Shown here: one piece after another, positions 1-7,448 of the stretch
Layout: the number at the start of each line of letters is the position of its first letter
Position numbering within the stretch: position 1 is the first letter of the stretch
Source: an uncultured Oscillibacter sp.
Lineage (GTDB): Bacteria; Bacillota; Clostridia; Oscillospirales; Oscillospiraceae
Direction: 5' to 3'
DNA: 64,000 nucleotides
NCBI GenBank assembly: GCA_947382875.1
Contig: CANDBG010000002.1
Coordinates: forward strand, 1-64,000
Notes under the pieces: generated by a model
What the model was told of the DNA's origin: nothing
What the model saw: the letters and a program-made list of their open reading frames with translations, nothing else
Databases searched by the model: none
Made by a program: the position numbers and the translations under genes

Positions 1-106
1 AGTGACAGACGCGCAGCGGGTGTCACTTTCTGGCGGGGGTGCGGGGGTTTGGGGGCGCAGCCCCCATCGCGTCCGAAGGACGCAACAGCCCCCGGCAGGG
101 CGCACG

Positions 107-135
107 ACACCGGGACGGTGTATAAGTGCGCCCTT
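107..135. other. oriT nick region, IncQ/MOBQ type (predicted)
   Basis: A perfect 6-bp inverted repeat (ACACCG, 3-nt gap, CGGTGT; 107-121) lies directly beside TAAGTGCGCCCTT (123-135). An inverted repeat next to a TAAGTGCGCCCT core is the layout of IncQ/RSF1010-like origins of transfer nicked by MOBQ relaxases. The adjacent DUF3847 gene is typical of mobilizable elements that carry MobA/MobL relaxases. The relaxase itself is not in the window and would be expected just to the left. The motif match is seen directly; the function is inferred. Confidence 0.6.
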
Positions 136-139
136 GGAC

Positions 140-415
140 TTACGCACTCCCCCCGTCCTCGGTTTTCCGGGCCTCGTCCAGCGCCGCCGATGCTCCCGGC
201 AGACGGGAAAGAGCGATAAGAAACGCCTTGACTTCCTCGCCCTCCATCCCCACCACGGCGGGGAAAACGGCCTCCAAAATGGCCCCTCGGCCAATCAGCC
301 GGTGCGTTCTGGCCCGGTGTTCCTCAGTGCGCTTTTTGTTCAGCAAAATCTTTTGGCGGTTCTGATATTGGCTAATTTTCTTTTCGATTTCCTGTTCCTC
401 TTGGGTCTTGTCCAT
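140..415 (-). CDS. DUF3847 family mobilization-associated protein
   Basis: A 91-residue, charged, helical protein starting MDKTQEEQEIEKK. The N-terminal half is a predicted coiled coil (KKISQYQNRQKILLNKKR) followed by RTHRLIGRGAILEAVFP, the recognisable core of DUF3847 proteins found beside MobA/MobL relaxases on integrative and mobilizable elements of Firmicutes. The ATG at 415 is chosen because GGAGGA sits 8 nt upstream; an in-frame start further upstream would overlap the preceding gene. It lies between the predicted oriT and a run of sigma-factor-like genes on the same strand. Its biochemical role is unknown; assisting relaxosome formation is only inferred from position. Confidence 0.7.
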   Translation of the reverse strand: MDKTQEEQEIEKKISQYQNRQKILLNKKRTEEHRARTHRLIGRGAILEAVFPAVVGMEGEEVKAFLIALSRLPGASAALDEARKTEDGGSA

Positions 416-419
416 AGCT

Positions 420-881
420 TCATTCCTCCTTTTCCAGCCAGCCATTTTTGGCGAAAATCTTCTGCAATTTTTTGAGTGCGCCGGTCACGCTGTCACAGGC
501 GCAACTTCCGCTGATGCCCTCGTCCGCTGCAATCTCCCGGAATTTTTTCTTCAAGGCATACCGGGCATGGAGCCGCCGCGCCTGGGTTTCCGACAACTGG
601 GAAAGAGCCTCGGCCAGTTTCGCCAAAAGTTCCTCATACTCGGCTTGCTCCGCTGCTTGGAGCAACACTTCTTCCGCAGAGGGAACAAGGGACGCAACGT
701 GATTTTCAATGCCGATGCTGGCATCCAGCGAGAGAACACCGTAGTAGGTTTTTCTGCTGTCCTCCCTGCGCCCCTCGCGCTGGCCCAACACAAGGGCCTC
801 CGCAACCTCGTCCGGCACTTCCAGAAAGGTGTCCTTGGGGTAGAGGGGATAATAGAACTTCCGCAAATTGATGACCGTCAT
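420..881 (-). CDS. sigma-70-like small regulator of a mobile element (copy 1)
   Basis: A 153-residue protein. The N-terminus (MTVINLRKFYYPLYPKD) matches that of the next gene upstream, so the two are paralogues. The C-terminal part (LSETQARRLHARYALKKKFREIAADEGISGSCACDSVTGALKKLQKIF) has the form of a sigma-70 region 4 helix-turn-helix, with TQARR leading the first helix. Proteins of this type (sigma-70 family, no region 2) are common in integrative and conjugative elements of Clostridia and probably control element genes. It ends 4 nt before the DUF3847 start, suggesting cotranscription. The Ser/Cys-rich turn (SGSCACDS) makes the HTH less canonical than in its neighbour. Confidence 0.75.
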   Translation of the reverse strand: MTVINLRKFYYPLYPKDTFLEVPDEVAEALVLGQREGRREDSRKTYYGVLSLDASIGIENHVASLVPSAEEVLLQAAEQAEYEELLAKLAEALSQLSETQARRLHARYALKKKFREIAADEGISGSCACDSVTGALKKLQKIFAKNGWLEKEE

Positions 882-888
882 GCTGTCC

Positions 889-1341
889 TCACTTTCCCTG
901 GGGGTGGTCTGCGTAGTAGCGGCGGAGATTGCACAGACCGCGCCGGATAGACAGACAAACTTTGCTGTTATGAACGTGTTCCCGGTCGGCGATCTGCTGC
1001 TGGGTCAGTCCGCCCAGGTAGTAGGCGCGGATGCGGCGGGCTTGGGTGGGGGTGGCGTAGGCAAGGGCCTCCTGCAAGGCAGCGGCCAGCCGGTCACGCT
1101 CCGCCTGTTCCTCCGCCAGCATGACAAGCTGCTCCGGGGACGGACTGTGTTCCAGCGCGTAGTTCTCCACCCAGTCGAAAGCGTCCAGCGAGTAGTAGGC
1201 CCGGTGGTAACGCTTGCGGCGTTCGTAGTTCCGCATTTCCCTGACGGACTGGCACAGCACGTCAAAGACTTCCTCGCTGACCTCCACCAGCTTGTCCTGC
1301 TGGTAGTGCGGGTAATGGAGCCGCAGATTGATTACTTTCAT
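889..1341 (-). CDS. sigma-70-like small regulator of a mobile element (copy 2)
   Basis: A 150-residue paralogue of the gene just downstream, sharing the MKVINLRLHYPHY-type opening and the YYSLDA segment. The C-terminal region 4-like HTH is clear: TPTQARRIRAYYLGGLTQQQIADREHVHNSKVCLSIRRGLCNLRRYY. GGAGGT lies 4 nt upstream of the ATG. Only 7 nt separate it from copy 1. Two paralogues in tandem, with a third HTH protein upstream, suggest a local regulatory cascade in the element; the target promoters are not known. Confidence 0.8.
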   Translation of the reverse strand: MKVINLRLHYPHYQQDKLVEVSEEVFDVLCQSVREMRNYERRKRYHRAYYSLDAFDWVENYALEHSPSPEQLVMLAEEQAERDRLAAALQEALAYATPTQARRIRAYYLGGLTQQQIADREHVHNSKVCLSIRRGLCNLRRYYADHPQGK

Positions 1342-1360
1342 GTTGACCTCCTAAATGACA

Positions 1361-1394
1361 GGAGGGACAAGCAGCCGAAACCGCTTGTCCCTCC
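1361..1394 (-). terminator. Hairpin between two sigma-like genes
   Basis: A perfect 12-bp stem (GGAGGGACAAGC / GCTTGTCCCTCC, 1361-1372 and 1383-1394) with a 10-nt loop. It lies just after the third sigma-like gene (stop at 1452) and just before the ribosome binding site of copy 2. On the minus strand it is followed by TGTCATTT, a poor U-tract, so it may be an attenuator or mRNA processing stem rather than a strong terminator. Confidence 0.5.
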
Positions 1395-1451
1395 CGGTGA
1401 TGGAGCAATGCCCCTCACCTTATAGCCCACTTAGGGGGCCTGTCGTACACC

Positions 1452-1850
1452 CTATTTCCAGAGTTTCCAGAAAATATTTTTGACGGCATTGATGGACTTC
1501 CCAACTGCGCTTTTCGTACAGCCGCAAATCTCGGCAATCTCCGCATAGCTGAAATCGTACAGCGCATGGAGCAAGAACCGCTCCCGCTGGGTGTCGGTAC
1601 AGAGTTCCAACACCGTCAGAATTTCGTCCAGTGTTTCCCGCTGGCAGACCAGCTCTTCCGGGGTGGCGCAGTAGGGCAAACGGCCCTCGGCGGCGATTAT
1701 GTACTCGTCACATTCGCGGCCATCCCAATACCGCTGACGCTCCCGGTAGAGTTTCCGATTGTTCCGCTTGGCCTGTTCCAGATAGTCAGCAACCTCGGCG
1801 CTGACCTCAACAGAAACAAACCGCCCGTTGATTTTGATGGTAATTTCCAT
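1452..1850 (-). CDS. sigma-70-like HTH protein of a mobile element (third gene)
   Basis: A 132-residue protein. It opens with a beta-rich MEITIKINGRFVSVEVSAEVADYLEQ segment, then an acidic/basic linker, and ends in a sigma region 4 HTH: CTDTQRERFLLHALYDFSYAEIAEICGCTKSAVGKSINAVKNIFWK. This combination is common in ICE-type elements of Clostridia, where such genes sit near the integrase or relaxase. GAGGAAAGG lies just upstream of the ATG. It is the first of four minus-strand genes running to the DUF3847 gene. DNA binding is supported by the HTH; sigma-factor activity is inference. Confidence 0.8.
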   Translation of the reverse strand: MEITIKINGRFVSVEVSAEVADYLEQAKRNNRKLYRERQRYWDGRECDEYIIAAEGRLPYCATPEELVCQRETLDEILTVLELCTDTQRERFLLHALYDFSYAEIAEICGCTKSAVGKSINAVKNIFWKLWK

Positions 1851-2043
1851 CGTCCTTTCCTCCGTTCAGATTTTTGGGGGCTGAACGGAGAGGGTGGGGA
1901 ACGGCAGCGGGGCCGGTATCGCTGGCCCGGATATATAAAAGCACCCGAACGATGCAAGACCATTCGGGCGCGAGGTGTGACAGTATGAGCTGACTGATAA
2001 CGACTATTTTTGCAAGTTTGGGTAGAGGTTGCCGCTACGAAAG

Positions 2044-2097
2044 TCAAGCTTTTTTTGACCGGTCAACCTCAATCCAGTGTTTATATTTCAACTGCAT
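2044..2097 (-). CDS. 17-residue ORF with strong RBS, unknown
   Basis: ATG at 2097 encodes MQLKYKHWIEVDRSKKA and is preceded by GGAGGATGTCGCC, a good ribosome binding site. It could be a leader peptide or the remnant of a longer gene cut off by rearrangement. No family is recognised. It overlaps a 12-bp palindrome. Confidence 0.35.
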   Translation of the reverse strand: MQLKYKHWIEVDRSKKA

Positions 2098-2137
2098 GGC
2101 GACATCCTCCTATATGCCGTCCACTGGCTATGAAAAA

Positions 2138-2166
2138 GCGGCGGCTTTGAAAATCAAAACCACCGC
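2138..2166 (-). terminator. Predicted terminator of the hcp operon
   Basis: Read on the minus strand, GCGGTGGTTTTGA and TCAAAGCCGCCGC pair over 13 bp, with two G-U wobbles and a 3-nt loop, followed by TTTTTCAT. The two non-Watson-Crick positions are wobble pairs only on this strand, which fixes the orientation. It lies about 150 nt after the hcp stop codon. Confidence 0.6.
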
Positions 2167-2311
2167 AAAAATATGAGGATTAGGGAACAGAACATAAATC
2201 TGCCCAGTAGCGGTTTTTCTTTTCTGCTGGACAAATTATGTGGGTAATGGAGCGCGATCGCTTATGACGTACAGCTATCAGTCCTTTATTTTGTCATTAG
2301 ATGGTGGTAAA

Positions 2312-3913
2312 CTATGCTAACATCACGGCCATATCCGCATCTGGCGTGCTGATCGGAGCGATATGATACTGTTCTATGAGGAATTTCAATACATTCGGAG
2401 AGATAAACGCAGGCAGAGAGGGACCAAGCCGGATGTTATGAATGCCCAAGTGCAGGAGCGTCAGCAAGATACAGACCGCTTTCTGTTCGTACCAGGAAAG
2501 AACGATTGATAACGGCAGTTCATTTACTCCACACTGGAACGCCTCTGAGAGAGCCAAAGCGACCTTGATCGCACTGTATGCATCATTACACTGGCCCATA
2601 TCCATAATGCGAGGCAAACCATTGATTGTTCCAAGATTAAGATCGTTAAAACGGTATTTGCCACAGGCGAGGGTCAGTACAATACTGTCCGCAGGCGTCT
2701 GTTTCACAAATTCTGTGTAATAATTGCGTCCCGGCTTAGCACCATCACAGCCGCCTACCAGAAAGAAATGTTTGATTGCTCCCGCTCTAACCGCCTCAAC
2801 CACTTGCCCGGCAACAGACAGAACCGTATGATGGGCAAAACCTGTCATTACTTTTTCCCCACCATTTATGCCGGTGAATGTTGTATCTTCCTGATAACCG
2901 CCCAGCTCAAGCGCCTTTTTAATAACAGCCGAAAAATCCTTTTCCTCTCCGATATGGACCAGTTCCGGATAACTCACAGCGGCAGTCGTAAAAACGCGGT
3001 CAGCGTAGCTTTTCTTTGGCGGCATCAGACAGTTTGTGGTAAAGAGAATCGGAGCGGGAATATCCGAAAACTCTTTCTGCTGGTTTTGCCATGCCGTTCC
3101 AAAGTTTCCTTTGAGATGGGAATACTTTTTCAGTTCCGGATAACCATGCGCCGGGAGCATTTCCCCGTGGGTGTAAATATTGATCCCCTTGCCCTCGGTT
3201 TGCTCCAAAAGCTGTTTCAGGTCATAAAGGTCATGGCCGGAAATGACGATAAACGGACCTTTTTCAACGGTCAGGCTTACTTCGGTAGGTACGGGATTTC
3301 CGTATGTTTCCGTATTTGCTCTATCAAGTAAAGCCATACACGCCAAGTTGACCTTTCCGACCTCCATTACAACGGGAAGCAGTTCCTCCATTCCCCAGTC
3401 CTCCATACCAATAGCAAAGAGGGCTTTATAGAAAAACTTGTTAACGTCCTGATCCGCATATCCCAGCACGGCGGCGTGATAAGCGTAAGCGGCCATACCG
3501 CGGATGCCAAACAGGATCAGAGATTTCAAAGAGCGTACATCCTCGTTTGCGGTCCAAAGCCTCCGCATATCGTAATCGCCGTTTTTCCCACAGGCCGTGT
3601 CACACTCATAGCAGAGGGGGATCAGGCTTTTCTTTTCCCCCTCCACACGTTGAATGAGCAGGTTAAGAGAATCACTATCGAAGTTTACATTGGTAATCGT
3701 GGCAAAGAGGCCCTCCAGCACCACGCGGTCCATAGTAGCGGAGGCACGGTCCTCGTTCCCTTCAACCGCTCTGGCAAGCCCAATCAGTGCGCCGGTAAGG
3801 CGGTCCTGAAGTTCAGCTATGTCCGCTTTTTTCCCACACACACCAGCGGCACCCATACATCCTTGACAGCCAGCTGTCTGCTCACACTGAAAGCAAAACA
3901 TTTTGTTTTCCAT
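2312..3913 (-). CDS. hcp: Hydroxylamine reductase / hybrid-cluster protein Hcp
   Basis: 533 residues, the usual size for Hcp. The N-terminal cysteine cluster is MFCFQCEQTAGCQGCMGAAGVC (C7, C10, C19, C26, plus C16), which binds the [4Fe-4S] cluster. Later cysteine motifs such as CYECDTACGKNG and GGCDGAKPGRNYY, and LACGKYRFN with GINGLPRIMDMGQCND, are the hybrid-cluster ligands. The enzyme acts in the cytoplasm as an NO reductase or hydroxylamine reductase and as a nitrosylation factor. The ATG at 3913 has GGAGGA upstream; longer readings run into the ferredoxin-like gene. It is downstream of, and probably cotranscribed with, that gene, opposite a Crp/Fnr regulator. Unlike most neighbours it sits within mobile-element DNA. 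Confidence 0.95.
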   Translation of the reverse strand: MENKMFCFQCEQTAGCQGCMGAAGVCGKKADIAELQDRLTGALIGLARAVEGNEDRASATMDRVVLEGLFATITNVNFDSDSLNLLIQRVEGEKKSLIPLCYECDTACGKNGDYDMRRLWTANEDVRSLKSLILFGIRGMAAYAYHAAVLGYADQDVNKFFYKALFAIGMEDWGMEELLPVVMEVGKVNLACMALLDRANTETYGNPVPTEVSLTVEKGPFIVISGHDLYDLKQLLEQTEGKGINIYTHGEMLPAHGYPELKKYSHLKGNFGTAWQNQQKEFSDIPAPILFTTNCLMPPKKSYADRVFTTAAVSYPELVHIGEEKDFSAVIKKALELGGYQEDTTFTGINGGEKVMTGFAHHTVLSVAGQVVEAVRAGAIKHFFLVGGCDGAKPGRNYYTEFVKQTPADSIVLTLACGKYRFNDLNLGTINGLPRIMDMGQCNDAYSAIKVALALSEAFQCGVNELPLSIVLSWYEQKAVCILLTLLHLGIHNIRLGPSLPAFISPNVLKFLIEQYHIAPISTPDADMAVMLA

Positions 3914-3929
3914 TGAGAAATCCTCCCTG

Positions 3930-4628
3930 TTATTCCAAAATTTTTCCGTCCATAGAAATTGTGACCACGTTCCATGGGATAAATTTTTCGCTCGTTTGCA
4001 AAGCTTTTTTCGCCGCATTTTCGATTCCGCCGCAGCAAGGGACTTCCATACGGACGATTGTCACACTTTTCACATCGTTATTGGCGATGATTTGCGTCAG
4101 CTTTTCAGTGTAATCCACATCGTCTAATTTCGGACAGCCAATCAACGTAATGTGTCCGCGAATAAAGTCCCTGTGAAAGCTACCATAGGCGTAAGCTGTG
4201 CAGTCAGCGGCAATCAGAAGTTTTGCGCCGTCGAAATATGGAGCATTTACCGGAACCAGCTTGATCTGCACCGGCCACTGCACAAGTTGGCTCTCTCCGG
4301 GAACGGCTGTGCTGGGGGCGGGATTTGATCCCCGTTTGAACGTGTTCATCCGCGACCCGGGACACCCCGCAGCCGGTGCATGGATAGAAGATTTTCCCTT
4401 TGCTGCGAGAACAGCAGCTTCATCGTATGCGGGGGCGTCCCTTTCCTCAAAGGTAATCGCGCCTGTAGGACAGGCGGGCAAGCAATCGCCCAAGCCATCG
4501 CAGTAATCCTCGCGGGCGAGTTTTGCCTTGCCATTAACCATTTCAATGGCACCCTCATGACAGGCAGAAGCGCAGGCTCCGCAGCCGTTGCATTTCTCAT
4601 CGTTGATTTTGATTATTTTTCGAATCAT
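3930..4628 (-). CDS. 4Fe-4S ferredoxin-like partner of Hcp
   Basis: 232 residues. The N-terminal 60 residues form a two-cluster ferredoxin domain: C13, C16, C19, C23 (CNGCGACASAC) and C43, C49, C53 (CDGLGDCLPACPTGA, with a stretched first spacing). The rest is a conserved domain with a RMEVPCCGGIENAAKKA motif, seen in proteins encoded beside hcp in anaerobes. A role as electron donor to Hcp is inferred from pairing: its stop is 16 nt before the hcp start. It is first in the operon, facing the Crp/Fnr gene across a 116-bp regulatory region. Confidence 0.85.
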   Translation of the reverse strand: MIRKIIKINDEKCNGCGACASACHEGAIEMVNGKAKLAREDYCDGLGDCLPACPTGAITFEERDAPAYDEAAVLAAKGKSSIHAPAAGCPGSRMNTFKRGSNPAPSTAVPGESQLVQWPVQIKLVPVNAPYFDGAKLLIAADCTAYAYGSFHRDFIRGHITLIGCPKLDDVDYTEKLTQIIANNDVKSVTIVRMEVPCCGGIENAAKKALQTSEKFIPWNVVTISMDGKILE

Positions 4629-4673
4629 ATTGGTTCCTCCAATTCAACCGTCTTAAAAATATGAAATATTTTG

Positions 4674-4702
4674 TTGACTTTCTGGTTACAGCATAATAGA
4701 AT
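4674..4702 (+). promoter_or_regulatory. Sigma-A promoter of the Crp/Fnr regulator
   Basis: TTGACT (4674-4679), a 17-bp spacer, then TAGAAT (4697-4702). The start codon at 4745 is about 35 nt after the expected transcription start. Confidence 0.7.
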
Positions 4703-4716
4703 AGCAGAAAAATGTA

Positions 4717-4732
4717 TGTTGAAATTTCAACA
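4717..4732. promoter_or_regulatory. Crp/Fnr-type operator (16-bp perfect palindrome)
   Basis: TGTTGAAATTTCAACA is a perfect palindrome with the TTGA-N4-TCAA outline of Fnr-family sites. It sits just downstream of the -10 of the regulator, where it would repress that promoter. On the opposite strand it lies upstream of the Hcp operon, where it could serve activation. Autoregulation and hcp control by the encoded Crp/Fnr protein are inferences from position and symmetry. Confidence 0.65.
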
Positions 4733-4744
4733 AAAGGAGACTTT

Positions 4745-5419
4745 ATGACACATCATTTTAATGTGCTGAAAGAATGTCCGCTATTTCGTGGCATTTCAGA
4801 GCACGACCTCTATGTGATGCTTGACTGCCTTCATGCAAAAGTAACCTGTTTTGATAAAGGGGAAACGGTTATTGCAGAGGGTTCTCCCGCCCGATTTGTT
4901 GGAATTGTTCTTTCTGGGTCTGTCCATATCATTCAAGATGATTATTTTGGAAACAGAAGTATCGTTGCGCAAATAGGGCCAGCAGAACTGTTCGGCGAAT
5001 CATTTGCTTGTGCTGGAGCCACATCAATACCTGTGAGTGCAGTGGCATCTAAACATACGGAAGTAATGTTGGTTGATTGTACAAAAATTACGCATTCATG
5101 TAGCAAAGCTTGCTTATTTCACCATCAAATGATATATAATCTGCTAAAAATCGTTGCGCAAAAAAACCTTGTATTTCATCAAAAGGTCGAAATCACATCA
5201 CATCGTACAACGAGAGCAAAACTCCTTGCTTTTCTTTCTTTACAAGCGAAGGAAAAACAAAGTGATAGCTTTGAGATTTCCTATGACCGGCAGGAACTTG
5301 CAGATTTTCTTGGTGTTGAGAGAAGCGGCTTGTCTGCTGAAATTGGAAAATTGTGCAGAGAGGGGATTATCCAAACAGAACGCAAGAAATTCAAGCTTAT
5401 GAAGGACATTGAATATTAA
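4745..5419 (+). CDS. Crp/Fnr family regulator, probable nitrosative-stress sensor
   Basis: 224 residues from the ATG at 4745, which has AAAGGAG upstream; the longer reading starting at 4712 would run through the operator palindrome. The N-terminal half is a cyclic-nucleotide-binding beta-roll (CPLFRGISEHDL, GETVIAEGSPARFVGIVLSGSVHI, GELFGES-like PAELFGESFA). The C-terminal winged helix contains YDRQELADFLGVERSGLSAEIGKLCREGII. Crp/Fnr proteins divergent from hcp, such as HcpR-type regulators, switch on hcp in response to nitric oxide. There is no N-terminal four-cysteine Fnr cluster, so direct oxygen sensing by an Fe-S centre is unlikely. The signal is unknown here. Confidence 0.85.
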   Translation: MTHHFNVLKECPLFRGISEHDLYVMLDCLHAKVTCFDKGETVIAEGSPARFVGIVLSGSVHIIQDDYFGNRSIVAQIGPAELFGESFACAGATSIPVSAVASKHTEVMLVDCTKITHSCSKACLFHHQMIYNLLKIVAQKNLVFHQKVEITSHRTTRAKLLAFLSLQAKEKQSDSFEISYDRQELADFLGVERSGLSAEIGKLCREGIIQTERKKFKLMKDIEY

Positions 5420-5645
5420 GAACCTTCCTTTATGAAGTGTGGATTATCGCAAACAAAAGTTGCGGAGATTTGCATTTTCTACCAATCTCCGCAACACCCA
5501 AATAGCGTCAAGACCACCCTAAGTATAGACCAATTCAAAATCCATGATAATGTCCTTTCTGTGTGGTACTCATGCGTTGTAAAGGACTGGGAATAGCGAG
5601 GCGGCTGTCCTCTGGTGTTGGTTTGCTACTCTACGACACATAAGC
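5420..5645. other. Intergenic, AT-rich, with a 12-bp hairpin
   Basis: No gene recognised. A perfect 12-bp stem (GTTGCGGAGATT / AATCTCCGCAAC, 5459-5470 and 5484-5495) is followed on the minus strand by TTTTGTTTG, so it would terminate minus-strand transcription. Base composition is lower in GC than the core genome to the right. Confidence 0.5.
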
Positions 5646-5993
5646 ATTATCACAGCAATTATCGCACTCTTTTCTTTAAGCGCCTGCAAGAAAACTTTGA
5701 CATTCGATGATATAAGTTACCTAGAGACTTCAAATGGTGAGTACACAATTAACTCAATTGATGGTGAAACATTCATTCTTCACGGCGGCAGAAAAAGTCA
5801 GCATGTACCAGGCGTTGGAAACGTGTTCTATTCTTCAGAGAAAACTACATATAACTATACGTTGGAAGATAATAATGTTATAGTTGTTGATGGGAAAGAG
5901 TACACTTATGAAATAAATTCAAAGAGTGAGTCTATTTCTTTTTCTCCATCATTTTTAGGCATTGCTAGTAGATTTGATTGCTCATTAGGATAA
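5646..5993 (+). pseudogene. Small lipoprotein lacking a recognisable start codon
   Basis: The open frame reads IITAIIALFSLSACKKT into TFDDISYLETSNGEYTINSIDG and on to the stop at 5993. IITAIIALFSLSACKK is a textbook type II signal peptide core with lipobox LSAC, so the mature protein would be a small lipid-anchored beta-rich protein of about 100 residues. However, no ATG, GTG or TTG precedes the signal peptide in frame; the first usual start codon is a TTG at 5697, after the lipobox cysteine. No ribosome binding site is evident. The 5' end was probably lost in a rearrangement, or a rare start codon is used. The body matches no family I recognise. A PH/SHOCT gene with its own RBS follows at 6006. 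Confidence 0.5.
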
Positions 5994-6005
5994 AGGAGGA
6001 TTATT

Positions 6006-6593
6006 ATGGATGAAAAAGTGATTATCAAAGGAACACTAAAAGATTCAAAATTGTTTTGTATGTTATTGCCCGTTTTAGGACTGCTCGTTACTGTTATCTA
6101 TGATTTTTCAGTAGCGAACCACTATCGCGGTGAAACTGACTTTTCCTACGCCTTTGGCCTTGGAAACGGGGCAAACTTAGCCCTGTATCCGATGATTCTC
6201 ATACTTGCCATTATTGGATTTGTTTTTTACAAGAGATGGTCTAAAGTTCAGATTACCGTTACTAATAAAAGAGTGTATGGAAATGACGCAACAGCTAAAC
6301 GTGTTGATTTACCGCTGGATTCTATCACCGCAGTCGCAACCAGCCCATTCAGTGGCTTAGCTGTAACGACCGCTTCTGGCGCAATCAAATTTGTTATGCT
6401 GAAAAATCGTGATGAATTGCATGAAGAAATCAGCAAACTTTTGATTGGTCGACAGGAAAGGTCTACTACTATAAAGCAGGAAATTCCGCAAAGCGCCGCC
6501 GATGAATTGAAGAAGTACAAAGATTTACTGGACAGCGGGGCTATCACGCAGGAGGAATTTGACGCAAAGAAAAAGCAACTGCTGGGCGTGTAA
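6006..6593 (+). CDS. Membrane protein with PH-like and SHOCT domains
   Basis: 195 residues. Two transmembrane segments (about residues 14-32 and 58-77) are followed by a bacterial PH-like stretch (VQITVTNKRVYGNDATAKRVDLPLDSITAV) and end in a SHOCT domain (ADELKKYKDLLDSGAITQEEFDAKKKQLLGV). SHOCT is a short C-terminal helical hairpin often found on membrane or stress-associated proteins and possibly used in oligomerisation. AAAGGAGGATTATT precedes the ATG. Function unknown; it lies between the lipoprotein remnant and mobile-element genes of the opposite strand. Confidence 0.75.
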   Translation: MDEKVIIKGTLKDSKLFCMLLPVLGLLVTVIYDFSVANHYRGETDFSYAFGLGNGANLALYPMILILAIIGFVFYKRWSKVQITVTNKRVYGNDATAKRVDLPLDSITAVATSPFSGLAVTTASGAIKFVMLKNRDELHEEISKLLIGRQERSTTIKQEIPQSAADELKKYKDLLDSGAITQEEFDAKKKQLLGV

Positions 6594-6648
6594 TTCCTGC
6601 CAAAAGGGGCGGCACATCATGTGCCGCCCCTCTGCGTGTCCTCGATAT

Positions 6649-6864
6649 TCAACAGTGTCCCTCGGTCGCGTCCTCAATCGCGCCCTCGCGCCAGTCAATG
6701 TCCGCGTCCCGTTCCAGTTCGTTACGGAGACTTTCCGCCTCCATGTGAAGCTCATAGTCGGACAGCTTATTGAGTTCAGCCCATTTTTCTTCCAAATCCG
6801 CCTCCGCAATATCCTCATAGTGGCTCATAATGAAGTTGATAGTGTCCGCTCTGTCAAAAGCCAT
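6649..6864 (-). CDS. Small acidic protein of the mobile element, unknown
   Basis: 71 residues starting MAFDRADTINFIMSHYEDIAEADLEEKWAELNKLSDYEL. It is strongly acidic and predicted all-helical, with no family recognised. The ATG at 6864 has AAAGGAGC upstream. It is the last of three minus-strand small genes with similar spacing and similar RBS (AAAGGAG), typical of an accessory gene string in Clostridia integrative elements. Confidence 0.6.
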   Translation of the reverse strand: MAFDRADTINFIMSHYEDIAEADLEEKWAELNKLSDYELHMEAESLRNELERDADIDWREGAIEDATEGHC

Positions 6865-6927
6865 GCAAAATGCTCCTTTCAAATTTGATAAGTGTATTTC
6901 AAAAAGCGGATTGCTCTCTGATACTGA

Positions 6928-7428
6928 TTAACCGACCTTGCGAAATACTTTCTCGGCGGGATTGCCCTCAACGGGAGCTTTATCCTCGGCGGGGGTTCTG
7001 CTCTCTGCGTCCCCGTCCTTTTCAGGGGCAGAGGGGGCGGCAACGGGGAGAACGTACAGTTTACCGTCAGTGATAGCGGGGAGCTTGCCATAGTCAGGGA
7101 ACTGCTTCATAAACCAGCCCTTGGTAAACAGATAGGGATTCTTCTGCTCGGCGGCAATCGCCTTGACCTTCTCAAAGGTGACAATCAGCTCGGCGGCGTT
7201 CTCATGCAGATTGATGTACCGCTCCATGCGGTCATAGGTCAGGCCCTTGGAGGCGTTAGCCTTGGAGGGGGAGCGGTGGGTTCTGTGGACAATCTTCATG
7301 CCTGGATAGGCCGCTTGGAGTTTGGACAGGGTTTCAAATTCCTGGGTATTGGGGGTGCTGGCGGCAAGGGCAAAGCTCTTGCTGATGGTGATGGTGTTAG
7401 CGGTGAAGTTGATTTTGTAGTTGTTCAT
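6928..7428 (-). CDS. Unknown mobile-element protein, paralogue 1 of a tandem pair
   Basis: 166 residues from the ATG at 7428 (GAAAGGAG upstream). The N-terminal 100 residues share a pattern with the next gene: TITISKSFALAAS, then an EFETLSKL-type helix, a basic HRTHRS patch, KGLTYDRMERYI, and KGWFMKQFPDYGK. This suggests a small fold of about 120 residues with a conserved aromatic/basic end. The C-terminal 40 residues are a Pro/Ala/Glu-rich tail absent from the paralogue. No function is recognised. Confidence 0.65.
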   Translation of the reverse strand: MNNYKINFTANTITISKSFALAASTPNTQEFETLSKLQAAYPGMKIVHRTHRSPSKANASKGLTYDRMERYINLHENAAELIVTFEKVKAIAAEQKNPYLFTKGWFMKQFPDYGKLPAITDGKLYVLPVAAPSAPEKDGDAESRTPAEDKAPVEGNPAEKVFRKVG

Positions 7429-7448
7429 GTTCTGCACTCCTTTCAAAA

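Larger units (their letters stand above)
1851..2311. other. Intergenic stretch with one leader-sized ORF and a terminator
   Basis: No protein of recognisable size. It holds a 17-codon ORF (2044-2097), a 12-bp palindrome TTGACCGGTCAA (2055-2066) inside that ORF, and a terminator-like hairpin at 2138-2166. It also has a weak inverted repeat (CCCGAA / TTCGGG) near 1945-1970, upstream of the sigma-like gene. Confidence 0.5.

Noticed and set aside
2055..2066. TTGACCGGTCAA as a transposon end or operator
   Set aside because: Only 12 bp, inside a short ORF, with no second copy seen nearby.
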